This document shows, in pieces, positions 45,830 to 55,579 of a stretch of DNA of 64,000 nucleotides (positions are counted from its first letter, which is position 1; each line of letters opens with the position of its first letter). The DNA lies in the NCBI GenBank assembly GCA_039602395.1, contig JBCNJP010000007.1, positions 120,996,957 through 121,060,956 on the forward strand, read 5' to 3'. The notes under the pieces were generated by a model that saw only the letters and a list, made by a program, of their open reading frames with translations, searched no databases and was not told where the DNA came from. This DNA is from Deinandra increscens subsp. villosa. Taxonomy: Eukaryota > Streptophyta > Magnoliopsida > Asterales > Asteraceae. A program made the position numbers and the translations under genes.

Positions 45830-46032
45830 CGAACTGGTCCGAACCACTGTACCCTCCGAAGATCCTCCGAACTAGGTCCGAACTTCACCGAACTACCTCC
45901 GATCTCTCGCCGAACCTCAATAACCCCGAAGATCCTCCGATCCTAGTCCGAACTCTCACCGAACGATAAATCTAGTCCGAACGCTCACCGAACGATCTCC
46001 GAACCTTACCGAACTATGAACAGGACTCCGAG
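45830..46032 (-). other. Copia-2 leader, rich in GTTCGGA words, no recognisable PBS
   Basis: Between the 5' LTR core (ending 46033) and gag, the minus strand carries many GTTCGG/CCGAAC words in loose tandem arrangement. The tRNA-Met primer-binding site expected after the LTR is not present, and the first bases (CTCGGAGTCCTG) match no primer site I know. Confidence 0.6.
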
Positions 46033-46388
46033 ACGCTGGAGCGTGTGGATCGGTTTAGTTCGACATCAATAACGTGAAAAACAATGAGAACAATCAATGT
46101 AAATAAAACGACTCAATCTCATTAACCAATAGAATGATTACAAGAGATTCAGAGTACAAAACACTAGTTCTCACATACACAAGCTCTCATGAACAACTAG
46201 TAAATTACAAGACAAAAGACCTATTTATAGATTCCTAAAACCTGTCCTCCGAACCTGGAGTTCGGCCAGAGTTCGGAGCCGCCGAACCTTGGGTTCGGCC
46301 AAGGTTCGGCCAGAACAAAAACTAGGTCAAAACATTGTCTTCAACACTCTATTCGATCCAGCCCGTTGCCACATATAATGTACCAACA
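46033..46388 (-). repeat. Copia-2 5' LTR
   Basis: Identical by eye to 34872-35227. Minus-strand start TGTTGGTACA at 46388, next to target duplication GCGAG (46389-46393). TATA box at 46222-46229. Confidence 0.92.
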
Positions 46389-46517
46389 GCGAGAACGACG
46401 ACCACCTAGGGCCCGGGATTTTAAGGGGCCCGGAAGTTTTGTAATATGTTGTTATATATATATACATCAAATTGTGTATTAATATATTGTAGTTTGAAAT
46501 TAAAACAAAAAAGTAAT

Positions 46518-46579
46518 TGGCGCAAATGGTACTAATGTTTGATATAAAGTTGTAACCTAGGGGTCCCCGGTTCGAATCC
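46518..46579 (+). other. tRNA-like A and B boxes inside the hAT miniature element
   Basis: TGGCGCAAATGG at 46518-46529 resembles a pol III A box and GGTTCGAATCC at 46569-46579 is a perfect B box, at tRNA-like spacing, followed by a T-run near 46591. No acceptor stem or full cloverleaf can be drawn, so it is not a tRNA gene but probably a tRNA-derived remnant. Confidence 0.5.
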
Positions 46580-46684
46580 TACCTACTCCCTTTTTTTCTT
46601 CTTTATATTATAGGGGCCCGGTTTTTATTTTCGCCTAGGGCCCGATCTTGTTTTTGCATTTTTAGAGCCGCCACTGAGCATGGG

Positions 46685-47355
46685 GCCAATCATTTTTAGT
46701 CACCTTCGTTTCCGGTGACTTATTGTAATAGTTAGTTGGGTGGGACTCAAGTCATGATTCAGTATTGTTATTACGGTCCAGTTTATAAACATATTTTTCA
46801 CTTTTATAAATATAAACTACGGGTATTCACGGTCCGGTTAGACTTCATTATTTGGAGCATGCATACTAGGAGCAACATTCACAAGGACCTGCATAGCCAT
46901 TCATATCATGTTTTAAAAGCAATATTTCATATTGACTATGATTTCGCTTATTATCAAGAAATTTGTAAACTCTGTTAAGTATTTCAAAAACGTGATTTCT
47001 TTTGAAATTCATATAGTGTTGTTCGATATGATTGTGTGTCATGATCCATGACCATTACGAAAACACCACAGAAAGCACCGTAGGCCGACACCGGAGGCCA
47101 CTATTCCCTTTCTCACCAAAATCATGATGTAAGGTAAACCAGCGGCCACGAAAACACCACAGAAAGCAACGCCGACTCACCGATGATTGGTGAACTCAAC
47201 GACGCCACACTGGCGGTCACCAAAGGACGATAGACAACCCCGACAGCCACCATGAGAGAGAGAACAGTTTACAAAGAGGTTTCCAGTCATTTTCTATAAG
47301 AGAGATCGAGAGGGAGAGTGGCCGGGGTTTGTAGAGAGAGAAGAGAGATAGAGAA
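46685..47355. other. Intergenic sequence, no gene recognised
   Basis: No supported frame. The segment 47050-47250 repeats the phrase gaaaacaccacagaaagca twice (47058 and 47146 areas), suggesting worn repeat sequence. Confidence 0.35.
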
Positions 47356-48672
47356 ATGGATTTGATCTCCTCAACTACAACACACGTATGTGAAAGGTAA
47401 AAAAAGAAAGAGTAAATTACACAGAAGGTCCTTTATGTTTTATTAAAATTTTGGATTGGGTCCTTTAAGTAAGTAATTACACCTGACATCCTTTATGTTT
47501 TCTTGTTGTTTCATAGATGGTCCTTTGTGACTAACGGTGTTAAAAACATCGTTAAGTTAGGGGCAATTTCGTCATTTTATAATATATTTTATTATCCATT
47601 AAAATCTGATTCCCCCTTTTCAATCATCAGATCGTCGACTCCGACTTAAACTGAACCCAGAATTTCCTGCACCCAGAATTTCATCATGCATCATTGAAGA
47701 AAGAACCCACTAGTCTTAGACCTTGGATTGCCTTTGGTTGTCGCCTCTCATGACATACCACTTGAAACCACTCCTAAAAAATCCTCCATTTTGATTTTAA
47801 TAATCCATTATCCTTTAAAAGCTCAGCTCCCATGCCAACGACCACCAAGAAAATAACACAGTAGGCACATGATGCCGCCATTATTTCAAACATGCAATCA
47901 GCCTTGAACCCCATGAACTAGAAGTTGTGCTTCAGAGAAGCAGCTGTCCCCTCAACTTGTTTACCTCAGTCCTACTCTTTCCATCATCACACAATTTAGG
48001 CGCCCCGCCCCGACCTTGTTCCACTAAGAGGAGGATGAACAAAATGATTTCTATAATCATAGGAAATTATAATAAGTTTTCCATTTAAACTTCCCGCGTC
48101 AACAATCTTGATTTTGATCAGAATGATCTCATTCTTGAACAGAACATAAAGGGGGACCGGCGATTTTTTGGTAACAAAGTTTGGAGCCCTAATCGCTGGT
48201 AGAAGAAGAAGACGACGATCTGAAGAAAACCGATGGAGAAGAAGAGGTCGATGATCTATCTGATGTTGAAACCCAGGCCTAATCGATTAAAGTTGAAAGC
48301 CAGGGAGCCCTAATCGCATAAAATTTTAGGTGCGGTATGGAAATAAAGAGGGCGACGATCTGTTGATTTAAAAGGGGGAATCGGATTTTAATGGATAATA
48401 AAATATATTATAAAATGACGAAATTACCCCTGACTTAACAATGTTTTTTAACACCGTTAGTCCCAAAGGACCTTCTATGAAACAACCAGAAAACATAAAG
48501 GATGTCGGGTATAATTACTTTATTTAAAGGACCCAATCCGAAATTTTGATAAAACATAAAGAACCTTCCGTGTAATTTATTGAAAAAGAAATCCAAATAT
48601 ACAACTCATATCTAATACATTTATGGATTTGATCTCCTCAACTACAACACACATATGTGAAAGGTAAAAAAT
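47356..48672. repeat. 48-bp direct repeat flanking a MULE-type element
   Basis: The 48-bp sequence starting atggatttgatctcc and ending tgaaaggtaaaaaa occurs at 47356-47405 and 48623-48672 with one substitution. The MULE-type element begins directly after the first copy. It is most simply an older tandem duplication of about 85 bp, with the element inserted in one copy. Confidence 0.75.
47410..48582. mobile_element. MULE-type miniature element, second family
   Basis: Terminal inverted repeats of about 220 bp (47410-47625 and 48370-48582; shared words include taaattacac, tcctttatgtttt and ttaggggcaatttcgtcat). The 9-bp duplication AAAAAGAAA lies at 47401-47409 and 48583-48591. The core (47640-48350) is GC-richer with no recognised domain and no transposase. 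Confidence 0.78.
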
Positions 48673-48889
48673 GTTTAAATGAATCGTTTAGACTTACAAA
48701 CTTACTCGTGGTTCATAGGTGAAACTCACATTTGTGCCCGTCTAGATAAGCTTAATTTTAGCCTCAATATTGTTTAAATTTTCTTTGATTTTCTTTAACA
48801 TATTGTGAGACTAAATTACATAATTTTATTGTTACTATCACGAAGATTTGAACCCTTTAGTGTTTAATTTGAATTTTTCACCAGTAAAT

Positions 48890-49063
48890 CTTTGGTGTGC
48901 TTTGGGTGCTTTGTCTTGTCCGTAACAAACCCGTATTTGGATGTCAAAGACCGGAGCTAATCTATATAATCAAAGAGGTGAAGACTCAAAGCTTTCTTCG
49001 TATTGTTAACAGAGGTAGAATGAGAGATATTTATTGGAGTGATTGGTGTAATTCCCCTTCAAA
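48890..49063 (+). pseudogene. LINE ORF2 C-terminal fragment
   Basis: Reads LWVLCLVRNKPVFG, then VKTQSFLRIVNRGR and WSDWCNSP, matching the end of the zinc-binding C-terminal region of plant LINE ORF2 proteins. A LINE-like 3' UTR end follows at about 49435-49507 (tagcgtcttgctagaag ... gccgttcaaaaaa). The rest is missing. Confidence 0.65.
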
Positions 49064-49520
49064 TTGTAAGGGTGGGGGTATGGGTCGGCAAAGTCCTTCG
49101 GCAAATGGGGTTTTTTTTTCGGTAGTTTGTGGCAACCACACCGTGACCATCGGCAACTTACAATTCGGCAAGTTTGAGCCCCAATTTCGGCGAGTTGTTG
49201 CCGATGGTTGCCGACACATTTATGTCTGCGATGTGTGTGTTGGAGCCTCATGGTTGCCGAAAACTGCCCTATAAAACTACGTTAAAACCATACCCTCTAA
49301 AAAGCACCATAAAACTTTTATTTTTTTTCTCTCTCAAGTCTCACGTAACATCTTTTTATTGCTAAAAAAAATTAATCCTCAAAATTTCCTTAAAACCATA
49401 CCCCAATCTTGGCTTTCCTTTTTCATGTAATGCTGTTTTTCGACCGGCTCTAGCGTCTTGCTAGAAGTTTTTAGCTTTGTTTTAATGAATTGCCGTTCAA
49501 AAAAACATACCCCACTCTAA

Positions 49521-50174
49521 GGTTAATTGCAATGGTCACCCCATTTCCCCAATTCCCCACTCCATTTTTGGTGCCACCTCATCATTCCCCACCCCTTCCC
49601 ATTTTTTCCCATTTTGTAGGTAATGGTTTCCCCATTTCCCCAATCAATTTTTTATAATAAAATAATTAAAATAAAATACTAATTAAAACATTACAAATAA
49701 AAAAAAACTACTTTTTTATAAATAAAAATTAAATCCTAATATTACAAATAAAAAAAACTCCTAAAATTACTTATTTAATCCTAAAATTACTTATTTAATC
49801 CTAAAATTACTTTAAATCCTAAAATTACAAATTAAAAAAAAAAACTACTTGTAACACCCGAAGAGTTTTGTTCGAAGTTGAAGATTATATAAAATTTAGA
49901 GAGAAATGGAGAAGTGGGTGTGAAAATGGGTTAAATGGTGGATTTAAATAGGTTAAAAGTGTTAAAAAGTAAAAAAAAATTTAATTTAAAAAAAAAAGAG
50001 ATTTAGCCGTTGGGGGGGGGGGGGGCACACCAACGGCTCTCTCCCCACTTTGGAACCTCTCGGTCTCGGCACCCCAAAACACGTCACCGATCGGTGACCC
50101 CGAACCCACCGCAATGATGTTCCCGATCCACCGACCTCCCCGAACCAGCCTTCCCGAAACCATTGCCTTTAGCC
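49521..50174. mobile_element. Tourist/Harbinger miniature element
   Basis: TAA at 49518-49520 and 50175-50177. TIR left GGTTAATTGCAATGG, right complement GGCTAAAGGCAATGG. The inside is AT-rich with repeated cctaaaattacttattta words and a homopolymer-G patch near 50015. It appears inserted near a LINE 3' end, whose tail-like sequence recurs at 50205-50240. Confidence 0.75.
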
Positions 50175-50884
50175 TAATGTTGTGTGCTTTGGTGTGTTTG
50201 TGGTAGCTTCTTGCTACCCTTTTAATAAATTTTGCCGTTAAAATGAAAAGGGCCGGTAAATCTTAAGTCCCCGAGGTTTAGGTTTAAAACATGATGGGTG
50301 GGTCAACGGAACATTACTCTACGATTAAACAGGTTACGAGTTTCAATACAACGCTAGCTTCCACCTGAGTTGTTTAAATCATGTCAGTACCATGCCAGCT
50401 TTTCGTATCCTATCAAGAATTAATGCCCCAAATTTTCAGCAGCTCTAATTTCTTTTTTATCCTTTGAATACTTTAAAATTTTTTATTTTCTTTTCTAAAT
50501 GATAATTTTTTTCTGGACCTATTATACGGACACCCATTTATCAAAATTCATATTCTAAACCGTGGTGGTTTAGATAATCAGGCATGGTTCGGATAAAACA
50601 AAACAGTCATTTCATTTCAGAACTCGGAATACAAGATTTAACTGATTTAAACTGGGGGATTGCTCAAACAGCCACTGGAGCCTCAGCGGCTCTCTTCTTC
50701 TTTTCCATCTAGCAAATATTTTTTGTAACCCTAGATCTACTTTTCTAAATTTAAACCCGGGGGATTGCTCAAACGATCACAGAACCAAGGTTTTACTTCT
50801 TCCCTTTTTCAATTTCTATGAACGAGATGTTTACCCCTCGCGCGTTGCTGCGAGGTTGAATTTGTATACTGAACGAAAGTAAAA

Positions 50885-51470
50885 AAGTTAAGTGGTATAA
50901 AACGTAAAAGTTTAAAAGTCTCGTGGTGAAAGTATAAAACTATAGAAGTATATTAAAGCGAAAGTGGAAAAGTTAGAAGTTTCGTGCCCAAAATAAAAGA
51001 CAAAAAAACTTAAAACAAAAAAAAAACTTTAAAAGTTAGAGGGTTAAAAAATTAAGGAGTATAAAACGTAAAATTCTAAAAATCTTGTAGTGAATTATAA
51101 AACTATAAAAATATACTAAGTTAAGTGGTATAAAACGTAAAAGTCTAAAAGTCATGTGGTGAAAGTATAAAAACTATAAAAGTATAATAAAACGAAAGTA
51201 TAAAAGTCAAAAGTGTCGTGGCCAAAGTAGAATACAACAAAACTTAAAACAAAAAAAAACAAAAAAAGTTAGAGGGTAAAATAGTTAAGGGGTATAAAAC
51301 GTAAAAGTTTAAAAGTCTTGTAGTGAAAATATAAAACTATAAAAATATACTAAAAATGAAAGCAGAAAAGTTAAAAGTTTCGTGCCCAAAATAGAAGACA
51401 ACAAAACTTAAAAGAAAAATAATTAAAAGTTGTACAAAACGTAAGAGTATGAAACATATGTGGCCAAACT
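50885..51470. repeat. Degenerate minisatellite, four copies of a variable unit
   Basis: The phrase tataaaacgtaaaa recurs near 50895, 51060, 51130 and 51293, each followed by related words (agtctcgtggtgaaa, aactataaaagtata, tcgtgcccaaa, aacttaaaacaaaa). Unit lengths vary from about 70 to 170 bp. It follows a short GC hairpin (cctcgcgcgttgctgcgagg, 50837-50856). Confidence 0.7.
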
Positions 51471-53442
51471 ATGAAAACTAAAAGTTTACTATTTCGTTAA
51501 AAAAACAAATTGTAAAAGTTTAGGGGTAGAAAATATCAGAGCACCAAAGTCACGTGACAGTTTGAAAAACCAAAGTATACTATTCATCTATGAAATTTCA
51601 TTGTATAATATAATAATATGTTTTTTAAAGAGCCAGACATCCTCCATTTTTGTTTTTTCACTCTCGTTCTCTCTCTTTTCTTCTACCTCCGATCCGACCA
51701 CCAACCAGGTTTACCGGTTCAGCCGGAAAATCGCCAAAACCGGCCGTTTATTTAGCAAATAGTTCAAAGAGGGTTAACCGGACCGCCAGCGTTAACGGTT
51801 CCCGGTTCGACCGGCCCGGTCCGGTCTTGAAAACACTGGTTACAAGTTGTGCCAGAGGGTTTTCTCACCAGTGGTGAGTTTCCTCTCCTGATGAGAATTG
51901 GAGATAATCGGGTGGGTGATGTAATGTCCCCGTCAGTAATCCAAGTTACCGTTAAAAAAAACAAGTTAGTATATAGGACGGTGTTTGATAGGTGTGACAA
52001 GTATATATTGATGTATGCAAAGAGTCAAGTGAAAAATCACTAAATTATTATAACGATGTTATTAAGATGTACTCAGGAGAGTATTTGCACTAACTGACGA
52101 TGAGCGACGACATTGAATTTTTACAAGCAATACATTTAACATTTTAACACCCAATTCTCCATTATGTCATTTTAGGTTTATAAAACACAACCAATTTAAT
52201 CCTAAAAATTTCAATCACACTTAACACGTAAACATTAACGTTTACATACATCCATTCGACCATTCAGTTCAACATTATATAATCCGAAACATCTCTGGCA
52301 GAATACCTAGTTGCAACATTATGTAGGCTTAGGTTTAATCGACCATACCTACTACAATTTTATATATACAACTTAATGTCATGAAAACAGTTGTATAAAC
52401 AAAGAGTGAAATGGTCTCTTTTTTTACTAAACAGTTGTATTGTTTTAACTTTACTAAGAGGTATGTTCAAATACAAGATCAATTTTATTGAAAACAATAG
52501 AAACCAATTAGATGAGGGTATTTTAGTGTATAACAGGGAGACAAACAAATTCTCGTGTGGAGATCCGAAATTTGTTTTAAGGGACTCGTGTTGAACATGA
52601 ATCATCAGCCATAACCGTCAACATCGTTTGTTCATGCTTGCAGCGGTGGAGAATCAAAATGACCTTTTCGAAGAACTAGTTAGAAGACCTATCATACTTT
52701 AAGGAATATCTTGAAGTCTCAAGAACTTAAACCATTGTCAAAGCATATTTTTAAGAATCAAGAAGAAGAGAATCATTGGTTACTATTATTAATTTTATTT
52801 TAATTTTTAAATAAAAAGGAACTTAATTCCTACCATAAAAATGCATTTTTTTTTTCCGCCGTTCAAAAGAAAACTAAAAGGTACCATTATATTGGTTCGG
52901 GTAAAGTTATAGTACAAACCAATATTATTGTAAAAACTTAAGAACTAATGTAAAAACCATTAAATTTTAATTGAATAAATGTTATTTAGATAATTTTTGT
53001 ACTTCTTCTTTTTTCCTTCATGTCTATACATATGATGGCAACTTAATGACAAAAAAAAAAACAAAAAAACTAAACAAAAATCATTTTTTTATATGAAACG
53101 TATAATGTTGCATATATGCAACATAATCGGACAGGGAAAAAAAACTTTTTTTAAGTCATCGGGTGGATGTGGATGGATATACGTGAAATTAAATTTAAAA
53201 AAATATCAAATTACCTAAAAAAACTTCATTTAAATTTTTTTACTTTGGTTCTAACAAGTTTGTACAAAATAGAATATAATCAATTTGATATGATCTTTAC
53301 CATAAATGTAGTGATTGAATTAAAAATAAAGGATAAAATTACTTAAGTATCCCTAATTTAAGTTGGTTTTTAAGTTTTTACAAGAAATAATGGTTCTTAC
53401 ATAAACTTTACCCATATTGGTTCAAAGAAACACCCAAACAAA
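51471..53442. other. Intergenic sequence, no gene recognised
   Basis: No supported coding frame. Low-complexity A/T runs dominate 52780-53330. A CT-rich patch lies at 51640-51720. Confidence 0.4.
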
Positions 53443-53882
53443 GGCTGTGTTTGGCGCACTAGCTGAAAAGCTAGCTGCTATCTGATAAGCTAGCTGTTAG
53501 CTGATAAGCTAGCTGACAAGCTAGCTGCTAGCTGACAAGCTAGCTGCTAGCTGATAAGCTAGCTGCTAGCTGATAAATTATAAGCTAGCTGATAAAAAAT
53601 AACGTTTGGTAAAAATTAGCTGATAAACTAGCTTAAAAATATAAAATGACATAAAAATACATGTCATAAATGTAAATAAAGATATTTATTTATAAGTTAG
53701 AGAAGGGTAAAATTGGAAATATTATAAAAGATAGTTGAAAAGCTACTCCAACTAGCTTTTTTACGTTACCAAACGGGGCTTTTAAAAAAAGCTAGCTTAT
53801 TAAAAAAGCCCCGTTTGGTAACGTCAAAAAGCTAGCTTATAAGCTAGCTGATAAGCTAGCTTATGGCGCGCCAAACACAGTC
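53443..53882. mobile_element. Miniature element built from GCTAGC-type repeats
   Basis: Ends GGCTGTGTTTGGCGC and, in complement, GACTGTGTTTGGCGC form a TIR flanked by AAA on both sides. Inside, gctagctgataagctagctg words are repeated in both orientations at each end, so the whole can fold back on itself. The superfamily is uncertain: the AAA flank may be a 3-bp duplication or chance. Confidence 0.65.
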
Positions 53883-54355
53883 AAAAACTCACTCTAAACT
53901 CAAAGATAATTATTAAAAGCATTTGTATATATCTCTTCTAAACTTGAGAAATTGCATATATCCTTAAATCATGCATAAAGAAACATCGTACATATGCATT
54001 AAAAATTTGTATTTTAGAAAAATATACAATTTTTTTTCCAAAAATAAAAGGATATATGTAATTTTTCCTAATTATTATATCAGTTCAATGAAATGAAAGA
54101 AACACCCAAACTAACAATAACTTCATCACCCCAAATTATGAATACTTGGCTTAGATCTCTAACCAATTCAACAAAAAAAAAACACCAATCATGGCCGCAA
54201 ACTAAATGCCCTCACCAAAATGAAGACTATTACATTTTTTTTTAAAAGCATACACTTTTAGTAAATTGATCAATGCCGATAAACTCCCTTGACCCTTGAT
54301 GATACATTTGAAATAAGATATAAGACATGATGCAATTTTCATACCTCAGTAGGGC

Positions 54356-54763
54356 TTAATTATAAGTGTCCACAATCTTCTCATCTTCTTTATTCTCGTC
54401 TTTCTTTAGTTTTTCCACATCACTCTTATCGTTCAACTCTGATGACCCGATGGTTACCTCGTTTGTTGAGATATTCCCTTTGGTTGTCACCTCAGAACCA
54501 TCCTCCTCCTTTGGCAATTTAGCCTCCTCAAAAGTGGTGATTGTCACCACCTCAGATGATGTGGTCTCTGGGGTGGTTGTTTCCATCTCAGAGATAATCA
54601 TCTCTTTAGGCACCGGCACCACACAGGTGGTAGTGTCTTCCTTAGAAGGTTTTGCCGCCTCGAGAATACTCTCCTCTGGTGGTTGGGACTCTCTCACTTG
54701 TGGTGTCGGGGCCTGACCATTCTCGTCTCTTATACCCTTCCGAGCACTATAACACCCACCCAT
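54356..54763 (-). CDS. Small acidic protein, probably N-myristoylated
   Basis: Intronless frame of 135 aa starting MGGCYSARKG. Gly2 with a small residue and basic residues after it fits N-myristoylation, and Cys4 could be palmitoylated, which together would anchor it to the plasma membrane. The rest is predicted disordered, rich in Glu, Thr, Ser and Lys, with no known domain. A TATA box lies about 55 bp upstream, followed by a short A/G-rich leader (gagaagaaaac) before the ATG. The reverse frame is a low-complexity shadow. I do not recognise the family; similar MGGC-type acidic small proteins exist in plants. Confidence 0.65.
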   Translation of the reverse strand: MGGCYSARKGIRDENGQAPTPQVRESQPPEESILEAAKPSKEDTTTCVVPVPKEMIISEMETTTPETTSSEVVTITTFEEAKLPKEEDGSEVTTKGNISTNEVTIGSSELNDKSDVEKLKKDENKEDEKIVDTYN

Positions 54764-54815
54764 GTTTTCTTCTCAAAAGCTATAAGATCAACTCTTTCAC
54801 TCTTCTCTATATCAT

Positions 54816-54823
54816 TATATAAA
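54816..54823 (-). promoter_or_regulatory. TATA box of the MGGCYS gene
   Basis: Minus-strand TTTATATA within ctttatataatg, 53 bp upstream of the start codon, allowing a leader of about 25 nt. Confidence 0.5.
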
Positions 54824-54879
54824 GATTTAAGAAAATGGATGGTCTTGAACGGTGTTTGTTACCCTTTGTTTTTTTAATT

Positions 54880-55576
54880 ATTGGTAAATTATGAACTAAA
54901 TCTTTATAAATAAAGAAGATATTGCCGATATCTTGTAAAAATGGTTTTCAATTCGTAGGTAAGGGAAGAATTATTTTTCAAAATATATTTATTTTGTAAA
55001 ATTTGGTGAAGATTTTCTTTGCAATTATTACCATCATTACTAATAAACGAAGGTTTTTTTTTAAAACTAGAGTAGTTTAAAAACTTATTACCAAATGAAT
55101 GTATTTAGAAAAATATTTATCAAAATTGGTGTTTATGTTTACTGGATAAACAATTTTTCTATTCTAAAAAAGGTAAATTGAATTATTATTCAAACTATCA
55201 GTTTAATGTGTGGGTGTGGCAGTTCAACTTTTATTTTCATCGTTAAGGGCAATCCTAGTAGAGTAATAATTATGCATTTACAATTAATTTACACTATTTT
55301 TTACACTTGTTTTTGCTTACATGTTTTCTCGTTTTATTAAAACCATCATTATGAGCCAAAATCAGATGTAAATGTATGATTATTATGCTATCGGGACTGC
55401 TTTTGACAATGAAATGAAAGTTGGGGATGTCATTGGTCAAAATAATAATTTTAATTAAGTAATAGTTTGGATTATTAAAATCTAATTTGTCACTAAAAAA
55501 TACCTAAGTAATACATGATTTGATTGATTTCTAATTAATAGTCAAGGGCAATCGTAATTTAGAGTTGGTTTGTTTC
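54880..55576. other. Intergenic sequence, no gene recognised
   Basis: AT-rich sequence without a supported frame. It should contain the upstream region of the MGGCYS gene. Confidence 0.4.
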
Positions 55577-55579
55577 TTA

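Larger units (their letters stand above)
34867..46388 (-). mobile_element. Copia LTR retrotransposon with a third ORF (Copia-2), young
   Basis: An 11.5-kb element on the minus strand with the 5-bp duplication GCGAG at 34862-34866 and 46389-46393. Order along the element: 5' LTR (46388-46033), GTTCGGA-rich leader, gag, pol, 1.5-kb spacer with hairpin repeats, promoter-like block, third ORF, polypurine tract, 3' LTR. The 356-bp LTR core reads identically in both copies, so insertion is recent. Size, gag/pol separation and extra 3' ORF recall SIRE/Maximus-lineage elements, though the LTRs are much shorter; the lineage is an inference. Confidence 0.93.
34841..46676. mobile_element. hAT-type miniature element, split by Copia-2
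   Basis: Outer pieces are 34841-34866 and 46389-46676. The 8-bp duplication AGCATGGG at 34833-34840 and 46677-46684 fits hAT. The left end CATGGGCGGCT and the complement of the right end CAGTGGCGGCT form the TIR. Without the Copia insertion it would be about 310 bp. It has no coding capacity but contains tRNA-like promoter boxes. Confidence 0.82.

Noticed and set aside
46518..46600. Functional tRNA gene
   Set aside because: A and B boxes are present, but the acceptor, D and anticodon stems cannot be formed.
48897..49274. 125-aa frame as a novel gene
   Set aside because: Its first 55 residues match the LINE ORF2 C-terminus; the remainder is out-of-family read-through.
54366..54716. 116-aa plus-strand frame opposite the MGGCYS gene
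   Set aside because: Low-complexity Ser/Val/Phe reflection of the acidic gene; the minus frame has the better start, TATA box and composition.
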